A stretch of DNA of 64,000 nucleotides from JABCYV01 sp963696025 (lineage in GTDB: Bacteria > Acidobacteriota > Terriglobia > Terriglobales > Acidobacteriaceae). Where the stretch lies: NCBI GenBank assembly GCA_963696025.1, contig CAVOII010000014.1, positions 1,116,001 through 1,180,000 on the forward strand. Direction: 5' to 3'. Shown here one piece after another: positions 9,443-18,808 of this stretch (position 1 is the first letter of the stretch; each line of letters begins with the position of its first letter). Both the position numbers and the translations under genes were made by a program. A model generated the notes under the pieces. The model did not search any database. It was not told where the DNA came from and saw only the letters and a list, made by a program, of their open reading frames with translations.

Positions 9443-12400
9443 ATGCGATCTATTTCGGCGATTGTCGCATCGGCTGTCTTATTGGCTACGCTTGGTTTGT
9501 TTGCGACCGGTCCGCAGAACGCCTCCAATCTTAGTCCTGCCACCGACGCGGCGCGCCTCAACAATCTGGGCGCCGCTTATATGAATCAGCAGCTCTTCGA
9601 AAAAGGTCTCAAAGCCTTTCAGGATGCCGCCGCGCTCGATCCTAATTTACAGATTGCTCGTCTCAACCAGGGCATCGCTCTGCTGAACCTTACCCGCATC
9701 GAACCCGCGAAACAGCTTCTCGAGGAAGCTGTCAAGCGTGATCCAAATAATCCGCACGCCTGGTTTAACCTGGGACTGCTTTATAAGAATTCCGACAATG
9801 CGCAAGCGGCAGTCGACGCCTTCCACCGCGTCACTGAAATCGATCCCAATGACGCAGATACCTGGTACTTCCTGGGCGCGACCTACAGCCAGCTCAAACA
9901 GTATCCACAGGCGATCGATGCTTTTCAGCACGCCCTCAAGCTAAACCCGCTGCATGCCTCGGCTGAATTCGGTATTTCTCGCGCCTATCAACAATCCGGG
10001 GATATCGTACGCGCCCGCGAAAATCTGCAGTTGTTCCAGCACACCACCCAGAACAAGCTCGGTTCGCCCATCGGCCTGGCTTACGGTGAGCAAGGAGAAT
10101 ATTCACGCGTGGAGGAGTCTGCCGCCGCGCCGGAAAAGGTACCAGCGGAGATTCCAGTGAGATTTGTGGATGTAACAGAGGCGGCAGGCTTGGTGGGGAA
10201 ACCCGTGGGAACTGGAAGTGACCTGACGTCGTTTCTCGGGCCGGGCGGTTGCTTTCTTGACTACGATGGCGACGGAAAAATTGACCTCTTCCTGCCAGAC
10301 AACGGGCCGCAGAGCGGCATGACCCTCTATCACAACCTGGGCAACGGTAAGTTTGAGGACGTGACCCGCCAAGCCGGTCTTGATCCAAGGGTTCATGCCA
10401 TCGGCTGTACTGCAGGCGACTACGACAATGATGGCGCGACAGATTTGGCCGTCAGCTTGAAACAAAACGTGCTTCTACTTCATAACGAGAAGAACGGGAC
10501 GTTCAAAGATGTGACTGACGCAGCAGGCATCAAGAGCCCTGTCACCAATCCGAATTCCCCCGCCTTCAATGTGGGTCTTACCTTTATTGACTACGACCAC
10601 GACGGAGATCTGGACCTGTTCGTAACTCAGTATGCAGACCGGCCGTATTTCGATCCGCGAAAACCGGGTGTGGAGTACGAGATCGAAGGCAAGGGCGAAT
10701 CCCTGGCACTGAACATTGTGTGGCGCAACAACGGAAATGGGACTTTCACGGACGTCACTAAGGCCCTTGGCGTATCTGAACCGGCGCCTGGCCTCAACGC
10801 CGTGGGTACAGATTACAACAACGACCGTGCAGTAGATATTGTCTTGACCGGCGAGTACAGAGCACCGCAGATCTTTGAAAACCGACGTGAAGGAAAATTT
10901 CACTTGGTTCCGACTGAGGAAAGACCACCCGCTGCGGGTGTTGCCGTCCTCGATTTCAATCACGATGGCTGGATGGATCTCGCCTTCACCCACTTTGGCG
11001 CGCCCGGTTTGACTTTGTGGCGCAACGATAAAGGCAAGAGCTTCGATCCCGTCGACCTGCCTCCTACTGGCTGGGTCCGTGGCTTTGGTGTCGCGGCTAT
11101 CGATTACGACGATGACGGCTGGCTTGATCTGGTGGCCGTTGGGGAAACCGCCGATGGTCACGGAGAAGTGAAGCTGTTCCGCAATCTTGGCCCCGATGGC
11201 TTCAAAGATGTTACAAAAGATGTTGGCCTGGACAAGATCATCTTGAAAAGTCCACGCGCCATCATCACTGGAGATTACGATGGCGACGGTGCCACTGACT
11301 TGGCTATCACCCAGAACCACGGCCCGGCGGTGTTGTTGCGCAACGAAGGCGGGAACAAAAACAACTGGCTGCGTCTCGCGCTCAAAGGGCTGAACGACAA
11401 CAAGAGCGCCATCGGAACCAAAGTCGAAGTCTTTGCCGGAGGCAACCGACAGAAATTTGAAATCGCGGGATCATCTGGCTATCTGGGACAAAATTCGCCC
11501 TACCTCACCGTCGGCCTGGGGCAGGCGAAGGAAGCCGATGTGGTCCGCATGCTGTGGCCCACCGGAGTTTTACAGGATGAAATTGAAGTAGCCGGCCAGC
11601 GCGAGCATGCTTACACCGAACTGGACCGGCGTGGCAGTTCTTGCCCCACATTGTTCGCGTGGGATGGAAAGCGCTATCAATTGGTAGGCGACATGTTGGG
11701 AGCAGGCGTCGTCGGTCATTGGATAGGACCTGGCCAGCGCGATCTTCCACGCCCTACCGAATACATCAAGGTTGACCGTAACGCGTTTCGTGAGAAGAAC
11801 GGCAAGCTCAGTTTCCGCTTCATGGAGCCTCTAGAGGAAGTCGTCTATCTGGATCAAGTGCGACTGTTTGCAGTGGACCATCCTGCCGCTTTTGACGTGT
11901 ATCCCAATGAATACTTCGCTTCGAATCCGCCGTCTCCGTCGTTCAAAGTGGTCGCGAGCCACAATTCGCGTCCGCCTAGCGGCGCATGGGACGACCACGG
12001 TCACAGTGTTCTTCCCGATCTGCTCGCTCACCGATATTTCGGGGACTTCGAATTGCTCCCATTCCACGGCTTTACCAAGCTGCACAGCCTCGAACTCGAT
12101 CTCGGCGAACCGTACCACGGCGGCCCGCTCTGGGTGCTGCTCCACGGCGAGGTTGAGTACTTTACGGCGACCAGCATGTTCGCGGCGTATCAGGCCGGGG
12201 TCGAGGGCATCCCACCCTACGTGGAAGCGCAAGACGCGAATGGCAAGTGGACGCGAGTAGTTGACGACATGGGTTTCCCTGCCGGCGGGCCGCGCACCAT
12301 GACCGCGGATCTGACGGATAAATTGCCGCGGGGCACACAGCGCATCCGCATTTCCACGAATCTGCAGATCTATTGGGACAACATCTTGATCAACCGTACC

Positions 12401-12928
12401 GAGCAAGAGCAGAATGTTCGCCTTACTGCAGTTCCATTGGCACGTGCTGACCTACGGTTCCACGGGTTTCCACTGAAGATCGAGAACCAGCCGCCCGGAA
12501 ATGTGCAATACGTGTATGAGAAGGCCAGCCTTACCGGACCGTATACGCGACCGACTGGCGCTTACACGCGCTATGGCGACGTCAAAGCGCTCCTAACGGC
12601 TCCCGATGATCGTTTTGTGGTGTTCGGATCAGGCGACGAGATTGCCCTTGATTTCGATCCTTCAAAGCTGCCTGTTTTGCCCAACGGATGGGTCCGCGAC
12701 TACTTCTTCCAGGCCAGCGGCTACGAAAAAGATATGGATTTCTACGCTGCGGAAGGCAACACCGTCGATCCTCTGCCCTTCCGTAGCATGGGCACATATC
12801 CATATCCCGCCGGCAAGTCATTTCCGCTGGACGACGGTCACTTGAATTATCTGTTGAACTACAACGCCCGTCACTTGTCGGGAAATGAGCCGCAGGGATA
12901 CCGGTTCGACTACGGGCCGCCAAAATAA
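9443..12928 (+). CDS. TPR, FG-GAP and UnbV protein with unknown C-terminal domain
   Basis: An exported protein of 1161 residues from the ATG at 9443. I prefer this to the ATG at 9425 because the latter abuts a repeat and only adds residues before the signal peptide (MRSISAIVASAVLLATLG). Residues about 25-190 are TPR repeats. Seven DxDxDG-type loops follow (DYDGDGKID, DYDHDGDLD, DFNHDGWMD and others), then a UnbV domain at about 625-705. From about residue 730 to the end lies a 430-residue region I do not recognise, opening with CPTLFAWDGKRY and rich in aromatic residues. It is the third member of the cytochrome/UnbV block and shares FG-GAP and UnbV parts with its upstream neighbour and TPRs with the cytochrome. 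Confidence 0.8.
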   Translation: MRSISAIVASAVLLATLGLFATGPQNASNLSPATDAARLNNLGAAYMNQQLFEKGLKAFQDAAALDPNLQIARLNQGIALLNLTRIEPAKQLLEEAVKRDPNNPHAWFNLGLLYKNSDNAQAAVDAFHRVTEIDPNDADTWYFLGATYSQLKQYPQAIDAFQHALKLNPLHASAEFGISRAYQQSGDIVRARENLQLFQHTTQNKLGSPIGLAYGEQGEYSRVEESAAAPEKVPAEIPVRFVDVTEAAGLVGKPVGTGSDLTSFLGPGGCFLDYDGDGKIDLFLPDNGPQSGMTLYHNLGNGKFEDVTRQAGLDPRVHAIGCTAGDYDNDGATDLAVSLKQNVLLLHNEKNGTFKDVTDAAGIKSPVTNPNSPAFNVGLTFIDYDHDGDLDLFVTQYADRPYFDPRKPGVEYEIEGKGESLALNIVWRNNGNGTFTDVTKALGVSEPAPGLNAVGTDYNNDRAVDIVLTGEYRAPQIFENRREGKFHLVPTEERPPAAGVAVLDFNHDGWMDLAFTHFGAPGLTLWRNDKGKSFDPVDLPPTGWVRGFGVAAIDYDDDGWLDLVAVGETADGHGEVKLFRNLGPDGFKDVTKDVGLDKIILKSPRAIITGDYDGDGATDLAITQNHGPAVLLRNEGGNKNNWLRLALKGLNDNKSAIGTKVEVFAGGNRQKFEIAGSSGYLGQNSPYLTVGLGQAKEADVVRMLWPTGVLQDEIEVAGQREHAYTELDRRGSSCPTLFAWDGKRYQLVGDMLGAGVVGHWIGPGQRDLPRPTEYIKVDRNAFREKNGKLSFRFMEPLEEVVYLDQVRLFAVDHPAAFDVYPNEYFASNPPSPSFKVVASHNSRPPSGAWDDHGHSVLPDLLAHRYFGDFELLPFHGFTKLHSLELDLGEPYHGGPLWVLLHGEVEYFTATSMFAAYQAGVEGIPPYVEAQDANGKWTRVVDDMGFPAGGPRTMTADLTDKLPRGTQRIRISTNLQIYWDNILINRTEQEQNVRLTAVPLARADLRFHGFPLKIENQPPGNVQYVYEKASLTGPYTRPTGAYTRYGDVKALLTAPDDRFVVFGSGDEIALDFDPSKLPVLPNGWVRDYFFQASGYEKDMDFYAAEGNTVDPLPFRSMGTYPYPAGKSFPLDDGHLNYLLNYNARHLSGNEPQGYRFDYGPPK

Positions 12929-13000
12929 TCGTACGAGTTTGGCTCACGGAATCGTTTTAATATTGACACTTCCTCCTACGGCGTAATCCAATACGCGGAA

Positions 13001-14374
13001 ATGGCAACCACTCAGTCGGGAACTGCCTCTACTGCTCCTCGCCTGCGACGATCGCTCACACTTTGGGACTTGATCTTTTACGGAGTCATCGTTATTCAGC
13101 CGGTTGCGCCCATGTCTGTATTCGGCGTGCTCAGCGATCGCGCCCGCGGACACGTTGTCACCACCGTCCTGATTGCGATGGTAGCGATGCTGTTTACTGC
13201 GATCAGCTATGGTCGCATGGCGCGTGCTTATCCCAGCGCCGGTTCAGCCTTCACCTATGTGGGGCAGGAAATCAATCCAGCGCTCGGCTACGTGACGGGA
13301 TGGAGCATGGTGATGGATTACATGCTGAATCCCATGATCTGCACGATCTGGTGCAGTCAGCAAGCCCATGTGTTTGCGCCGGGTGTTCCCTATAGTGTGT
13401 GGGCTGTCTTCTTTGCATTTGTTTTCACTCTACTGAATCTCCAGGGAGTGAAAACTTCCGCTCGGGTTAACACCGGATTGGGCGCCGCTATGGGCGTGGT
13501 GATCGCGATTTTTTTCGTCGCCGCGGCGCGATATGTTTTTGGGCATCCGCATGACGACGCCGGATTTTTTACCCGGCCTTTCTATGATTTGCAGATGTGG
13601 AATACAAAGGCGGTCCTGAGCGGCACTTCCATCGCCGTGCTCACTTACATCGGTTTTGATGGCATCTCGACTCTCTCGGAGGAAGCCGACAACCCGCGGC
13701 GCAATATTCTCCTGGCTACGGTGCTCACGTGCCTGCTGATCGGTATTCTTTCCGCCATCGAAGTGTATGCCGCGCAGTTGATCTGGCCGGCCTCCGAGCC
13801 ATTCCCCAACGTCGACGCGGCGTTTACCTTCGTTGCTGCACGTGCCTGGCAGCCCTTGCTCGCCATCGTTGGATTCACCCTCCTGGTGGCAAATTTTGGA
13901 TCTGGAATGGGATCGCAATTGGGCGCGGCCCGCTTGTTATATGGTATGGGACGCAGCAACGCCTTGCCCAAGTCGTTTTTCGGCGCGGTTGATCCCAGGC
14001 GGCACGTGCCACGCAATAATGTGCTTTTTGTGGGAGTGATGGCACTTGGCGCTGCCTTGTTGGTGAACTATGGAGTATTCAGCTACGGCTTGGGCGCTGA
14101 GATGCTGAACTTTGGCGCGCTGATAGCATTCATGGGAGTGAATGCCGCGGCGTTCGTGCGCTACTATCTCCGCACCCAAGAAAAGAAAATGACGAATTTG
14201 ATTCCGCCGATTGCAGGATTCTTGATCTGTTTGCTGCTCTGGCTGAACCTGAGCCGCCCCGCTAAAATCGCGGGCACGGTCTGGATGGTGGTCGGCATCG
14301 CCTTCGGAGCGTGGAAGACGCGCGGGTTCCGCGGGAATCTTGTAGATTTCGAGCTGCCGCCGGAAGAGGCCTGA
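13001..14374 (+). CDS. APC-family amino acid/polyamine permease
   Basis: A 457-residue integral membrane protein with about twelve hydrophobic helices. The first helix carries the unwound substrate loop typical of APC carriers, and the LSEEADNPRRN motif between helices 6 and 7 is typical of the family. It is expected to import an amino acid or polyamine by proton symport. The closest feel is to PuuP/YcaM-type carriers, but the substrate is not resolvable. The ATG at 13001 follows a TTGACA hexamer at 12963-12968, though no good -10 box is paired with it. It stands apart from the UnbV block by 72 bases. Confidence 0.82.
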   Translation: MATTQSGTASTAPRLRRSLTLWDLIFYGVIVIQPVAPMSVFGVLSDRARGHVVTTVLIAMVAMLFTAISYGRMARAYPSAGSAFTYVGQEINPALGYVTGWSMVMDYMLNPMICTIWCSQQAHVFAPGVPYSVWAVFFAFVFTLLNLQGVKTSARVNTGLGAAMGVVIAIFFVAAARYVFGHPHDDAGFFTRPFYDLQMWNTKAVLSGTSIAVLTYIGFDGISTLSEEADNPRRNILLATVLTCLLIGILSAIEVYAAQLIWPASEPFPNVDAAFTFVAARAWQPLLAIVGFTLLVANFGSGMGSQLGAARLLYGMGRSNALPKSFFGAVDPRRHVPRNNVLFVGVMALGAALLVNYGVFSYGLGAEMLNFGALIAFMGVNAAAFVRYYLRTQEKKMTNLIPPIAGFLICLLLWLNLSRPAKIAGTVWMVVGIAFGAWKTRGFRGNLVDFELPPEEA

Positions 14375-14421
14375 GAAGTTCTTTCGCTTCAGAAGACGTT
14401 CACTCTTGATCAGGAGAACCT

Positions 14422-15000
14422 ATGCTGAGATCGCTGGTACTTGGGACTATCCTGGGCGGGTTGGTGGCTTTTGTGTGGAGCAGCGTCTCCTGGGAAGTGC
14501 TGGGATGGCACGAGAAGACGCTGGTCAGCTTTCAGAATGACGAGGAGGTATCCTCTGTAATCGCCTCGCACGCGCCAAAAGACGGAACCTACATTCTCCC
14601 CGGCACGCCGCCGACCGAAGGCATGACTGCGGAACAGCAGAAAGCGGCGAAGGCAGCGCTGATGGAGAAGATGCAGAAAGGCCCCATCATGATTGCGGCG
14701 GTTCGGCGCGGCGGATTTGGCTCGTTTAGCCAGGGCCTAATTATTCAAGTTTTGAGCCTGATGGCTGCGGCATTTCTGCTTACCTGGTTACTGTTGCAAA
14801 CCAGCGGTTTGAATTACGGCAGACGTGTGGCGTTTCTCGCGATTGCAGGGCTGGCGGCAAGTGTGATCGTCGATCTTCCGAACTGGAATTGGTGGGGCTT
14901 CTCGGGCGTCTACACGGCGGTGAATCTTATTGATGTCACCATCACCTGGCTGCTTGCAGGACTGGTCATCGCGAAGGTTGCCAAGCCGAGAACGAATTAG
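14422..15000 (+). CDS. Small membrane protein, unknown function
   Basis: A 192-residue protein with an N-terminal helix (residues about 3-25), a polar external stretch of about 80 residues, and three more helices at about 105-190. I do not recognise the family. An AGGAG ribosome site seven bases before the ATG supports the start. It follows the permease by 47 bases on the same strand and may be co-transcribed. No catalytic motif is visible. Confidence 0.6.
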   Translation: MLRSLVLGTILGGLVAFVWSSVSWEVLGWHEKTLVSFQNDEEVSSVIASHAPKDGTYILPGTPPTEGMTAEQQKAAKAALMEKMQKGPIMIAAVRRGGFGSFSQGLIIQVLSLMAAAFLLTWLLLQTSGLNYGRRVAFLAIAGLAASVIVDLPNWNWWGFSGVYTAVNLIDVTITWLLAGLVIAKVAKPRTN

Positions 15001-15043
15001 GCGGATGTAGCGAGGAAAACAAGCGGGAGCCGACGGGCGCCAC

Positions 15044-15072
15044 CTGATCAGCCTGATTTTCTAGTCTATAAT
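15044..15072 (+). promoter_or_regulatory. Likely promoter of the PpiD/SurA-like gene
   Basis: A perfect TATAAT is found at 15067-15072, 52 bases before the ATG at 15124. The hexamer 17 bases upstream (CTGATC at 15044) is a weak -35. A GGAG ribosome site precedes the start codon. Confidence 0.5.
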
Positions 15073-15123
15073 CGTAATTTCCGCAATCGTAGGTTCGGCG
15101 GCGTATTTTGGAGTGATAAGAAG

Positions 15124-17115
15124 ATGATTCGATTTCTGCAAACCCCTGGCCCTACCAAAAAAATTGTTCTAGGCGGCCTGCTACTACTCATTTGTGGGGC
15201 CATGGTGATCACATTGGTCCCTGGTGGCGTTGGTTCTAGCTTCGGTCTCGGCGCCCCAGGGCAGGGGGTGATTGCCAGAGTAGCTGGTACAGACGTGACC
15301 ACGTTGGAAGTGGAGCGTGAAGCCAAACAGATGCTGCAGCAGCAATTCCCTCGAGGTGGCGCCCAGACCTCGATGTTGCTTCCATTCTTCGCGCAGCGCG
15401 CTGCAGATACCCTGATTAATCGGCAACTGGTTCTCGGGGAAGCCGAGCGTCTAGGGTTGCACGCTTCCGATGAAGAGATACGAGATAGGTTGCAGAATGA
15501 ACCTTCGTACGCGGCGGTGTTTTTTCCCGGGGGCAAATTTATCGGAGAAGCCGCGTACGAGCAATTACTACAGGAGCATGAATTGACCGTGCCCCAGTTC
15601 GAGGAAGGGGTAAAGCACGAGATCATGTTCGATAAGCTCCGTAACTTGATTGCGGGCGGCGCCGCGGTTACGGACGACCAAGTTCGTCAGGAGTTCGAAA
15701 AACGCAACACTAAGGTCAAGTTTGACTATGCGGTTCTGCGGAAAGAAGACATCCTCAAGGAAATCCACCCCAGCGATGCTGAGCTGAAAGCCTTTTACGA
15801 GCGCAATAAGGCGACCTACAACAATTCCATTCCAGAGAAGCGCAAAGTCCGCTACGTACTGCTGGACACTTCCAAAATTGAAGCGCAAATTTCCGTCAGT
15901 CGGGCGGATTTGCAGGCTTATTACGATCAGCATCGTGATGAGTATCGGGTCCCCGACCAGGTGAATATTCGTCATATTCTGATCAAGACTCCGCCGGCGG
16001 GGACTGACGGCAAAGTTGATCCGAAGGCCGTTGAAGAGGCCCGCAAAGAGGCCGAGGATGTTATGAAGCAGTTGAAGGCGGGCGCGAAGTTCGAAGATTT
16101 GGCTAAGAAATACTCAGAGGATCCTGGCAGCGCCAAGAATGGCGGTGGGTTGGGCTGGATCGGAAGAGGCCGCACCGTTCCTGAGTTTGAAAAGGCAGCG
16201 TTTTCCTTACCCAAAGGCGCCACCAGTGATCTGGTGCAGAGCAGCTTTGGTTTCCACATCATCCACGTTGACGACAAACAGGATGCGCATCTAAAGACCC
16301 CCGATGAGGTCAAGGACCAGATCGAACCCCTAATCAAACAACAGAAAGCCTCAAGCGCGGCAGACAGCCAGGCGAACGCTTTGCTCACGGACGCGCGCAC
16401 CGAGGGGCTAGAAAAGGCGGCTGCTGCCAAAGGCCTGAATGCAGTGACGACTGATTTCATCAGCCGCACAGATGTGCTCCCCGGCGTCGGCCCAGCGCCT
16501 CAGTTCACCGAGGCACTGTTTAGCCAAAAAGAAAATGCTCCCCCGGAAGAGGCGCAATTGCCACGAGGATTCGCCATTTACGAGGTAATCGCGGTAAAAC
16601 CCGCGGCCACGCCCACCTTCGAGGAGATTCGCGGCCGCGTGGAAACCGAGTTCAAGAATGAACGTTCCACGGCGCTGCTTTCACAGAAAACCCAAGAGCT
16701 CTCGGATCGCGCCAGGGCGCAGCACGATTTGAAGAAAGCTGCTAAGGAGCTGGGGGCGACGGTGAAGACGAGTGATTTTGTTCTTCCTGACGGGCAAGTT
16801 CCGGATCTTGGCTCGATGGCGGGACCTGCATCCGTTGCCTTTACCCTGAAGCCGGGAGACATCAGTAGTCCGATCAACAATGGCAACACCGGTGCCGTGC
16901 TGGCGATTCTCGAGAAACAGGAACCTCCTACCGGAGATTTTGCCGCCAAGCGAGACGAGATTCGTGAGTCTCTCTTACAAACCAAGCAACAGGAGATTTT
17001 CGGTCTCTTCGTCGTCAACCTGCACGATCAGATGCAGAAATCAGGAAAGATCAAGATCAATCAGGAGGAGATGAAAAAACTGAGTCGCGCCCAGGGTGGG
17101 GAAGAGGGCGAATAA
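15124..17115 (+). CDS. PpiD/SurA-like peptidyl-prolyl isomerase
   Basis: A 663-residue periplasmic folding factor. Residues about 14-35 form one membrane anchor, followed by a SurA-N type chaperone region with a long helical stretch. A parvulin rotamase domain spans residues about 275-395 (INIRHILIKTP-type opening, then the KYSEDPGSAKNGGGLGW loop and FGFHIIHVDD end). A second, degenerate parvulin-like region follows at about 530-630. The architecture and length match PpiD, which tends newly exported outer-membrane proteins at the Sec exit. It appears monocistronic, with its own promoter and a separate gene downstream. Confidence 0.85.
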   Translation: MIRFLQTPGPTKKIVLGGLLLLICGAMVITLVPGGVGSSFGLGAPGQGVIARVAGTDVTTLEVEREAKQMLQQQFPRGGAQTSMLLPFFAQRAADTLINRQLVLGEAERLGLHASDEEIRDRLQNEPSYAAVFFPGGKFIGEAAYEQLLQEHELTVPQFEEGVKHEIMFDKLRNLIAGGAAVTDDQVRQEFEKRNTKVKFDYAVLRKEDILKEIHPSDAELKAFYERNKATYNNSIPEKRKVRYVLLDTSKIEAQISVSRADLQAYYDQHRDEYRVPDQVNIRHILIKTPPAGTDGKVDPKAVEEARKEAEDVMKQLKAGAKFEDLAKKYSEDPGSAKNGGGLGWIGRGRTVPEFEKAAFSLPKGATSDLVQSSFGFHIIHVDDKQDAHLKTPDEVKDQIEPLIKQQKASSAADSQANALLTDARTEGLEKAAAAKGLNAVTTDFISRTDVLPGVGPAPQFTEALFSQKENAPPEEAQLPRGFAIYEVIAVKPAATPTFEEIRGRVETEFKNERSTALLSQKTQELSDRARAQHDLKKAAKELGATVKTSDFVLPDGQVPDLGSMAGPASVAFTLKPGDISSPINNGNTGAVLAILEKQEPPTGDFAAKRDEIRESLLQTKQQEIFGLFVVNLHDQMQKSGKIKINQEEMKKLSRAQGGEEGE

Positions 17116-17195
17116 CGTCGAGCTGTTTTCGCTGCAAGTGGGATTTTAATTCTCTACTAAAATTTCCCGACCGAACCCTCATTAGATCGAGAAAG

Positions 17196-18728
17196 ATGCC
17201 ATTTCCCCGTTTGACCGGAATTCTTCTTCACCCCGCGTCGCTGCCATCGCGTGGGGGAATCGGCGATTTTGGCCCAGTCGCCTGCGATTTCCTCGACTTT
17301 CTTGCCTCTGCTCGCCAAGGGTTGTGGCAGGTGTTGCCGCTAAATCCACCGGCGAATGGAAATTCTCCCTACTCATCTACCTCGGCCTTTGCTGGAAACC
17401 CTCTACTGATCAGCTTGGAACGTTTAGCTGAGCGTGGCTGGATTGAGCCCTCCCGTGTTGCTGGGCTCGGCGACGCCGTCACCGCAATCGATTATGACCA
17501 AGTCCGCGCTCGCAAGCTTCCACTCCTCAACCAGGCTGCCGGCAATTTTCTGAACACGGGGCCTGTCGGCGCCCACGCCAGATTTGACCGCTTCTGTGCC
17601 GAGAATTCGTGGTGGTTGGCAGATTTTGTGCTTTTCGATGCCTTGCGGGATCGTTACGGCCGAAAGGCGTGGAATCACTGGCCGCGAGAATTGGCTCGTC
17701 ACGAACCGGCGGCTCTCGAAGTTGCGCGCAAGGAACTGGCCTCCGAGATGGCGATTCGCCGAGTCATCCAGTTTGCCTTCTGGGAACAGTGGCGCGCCCT
17801 GCGGCTCTATTGCGCCCAGCGATCGATTCGCGTGGTGGGCGACGTCGCGATTTTTGTCGACTACGATAGCGCCGATGTTTGGACCCATCGGGACCTTTTT
17901 CGCCTCAGGGACGATCTTGAACCCGAAGTGGTCTCCGGTGTTCCCCCTGACGCTTTCAGCGCGACCGGCCAGCGTTGGGGCAATCCTCTGTACAACTGGG
18001 ATGCCATGCGAGCTCGTGGCTACGACTGGTGGATTCGTCGCTTGCGCTGGGCCACGCAGACCTGCGATTACATTCGCCTCGATCACTTCCGCGGTTTCGA
18101 GCAGTTCTGGGAGATTCCCGCTAACGAGCCCACAGCCATTCACGGCCGCTGGGTCGATGGTCCCAAGGATGAACTGTTCGACAAGCTCCGCGAAGCTCTC
18201 GGCGGGTTGCCGTTCTTCGCTGAGGACCTGGGTTATATCACGCCAGAAGTGCATGCCCTGCGAGAGCGGCACCAGATTCCAGGTCTCGCCGTGCTCCAAT
18301 TTGGGTTTGGCGACCCCGGCGCGCATGCCTATCTGCCGCACCGTCTCACACCCGACCGAGTGATCTATACCGGAACGCACGACAACGACACCGCGCTGGG
18401 CTGGTGGAAGTCGGGCGCTACCGAGTACGAGCGGCGTAGTGTTACGTCTTACGTCGGAAATTGCGATGATGGCGTCAACTGGGCCCTCATCCGGCTGGCT
18501 CAGAGTTCTGTTGCAAGCTTGTCCGTGGTCCCCTTGCAGGATGTACTTGGACTGGGCAGCGAAACGCGGCTGAATACCCCCAGCGTCCACGAGGGAAACT
18601 ACCGCTGGCGCTGCGCGCCTGGGGCGTGGACACGCAGCATGGCGGAAAAACTTGCTACCCTCGCCGAAGTTACCGACCGTCTGCCTCAACCGGTTCCGAT
18701 ACCGCCGGCCGAAGAGTTTGCCGCCTGA
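17196..18728 (+). CDS. malQ: 4-alpha-glucanotransferase
   Basis: A 510-residue GH77 enzyme (amylomaltase) that moves maltooligosaccharide units between glucans in glycogen/maltodextrin metabolism. Visible hallmarks are the N-terminal SPYSSTSAFAGNP substrate loop, the nucleophile aspartate in RLDHFRGF (about residue 297), the acid glutamate in AEDLGYITP (about 343) and the third carboxylate in GTHDNDT (about 398). The length is that of the compact bacterial/plant type. No other glycogen gene adjoins it. The C-terminus is followed by an 80-base spacer before the ABC gene. Confidence 0.93.
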   Translation: MPFPRLTGILLHPASLPSRGGIGDFGPVACDFLDFLASARQGLWQVLPLNPPANGNSPYSSTSAFAGNPLLISLERLAERGWIEPSRVAGLGDAVTAIDYDQVRARKLPLLNQAAGNFLNTGPVGAHARFDRFCAENSWWLADFVLFDALRDRYGRKAWNHWPRELARHEPAALEVARKELASEMAIRRVIQFAFWEQWRALRLYCAQRSIRVVGDVAIFVDYDSADVWTHRDLFRLRDDLEPEVVSGVPPDAFSATGQRWGNPLYNWDAMRARGYDWWIRRLRWATQTCDYIRLDHFRGFEQFWEIPANEPTAIHGRWVDGPKDELFDKLREALGGLPFFAEDLGYITPEVHALRERHQIPGLAVLQFGFGDPGAHAYLPHRLTPDRVIYTGTHDNDTALGWWKSGATEYERRSVTSYVGNCDDGVNWALIRLAQSSVASLSVVPLQDVLGLGSETRLNTPSVHEGNYRWRCAPGAWTRSMAEKLATLAEVTDRLPQPVPIPPAEEFAA

Positions 18729-18808
18729 CAGCACGATTTAACAATCATGTAACAATAACCGATTCATCTCTGCAGCAAACCTCGTGTATAGGTGTAAAAA
18801 GGATTCAA

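Noticed and set aside
10475..11320. Open frame of 281 codons antisense to the large UnbV gene
   Set aside because: It mirrors the repeated FG-GAP codons and has no independent ribosome site or domain.
17424..18734. Long open frame (436 codons) antisense to malQ
   Set aside because: The sense strand encodes a complete GH77 enzyme with all catalytic residues; the antisense product has no domain.
18626..18808. Upstream start for the ABC ATPase overlapping malQ
   Set aside because: The extension is unconserved, and a ribosome site precedes the GTG at 18809.
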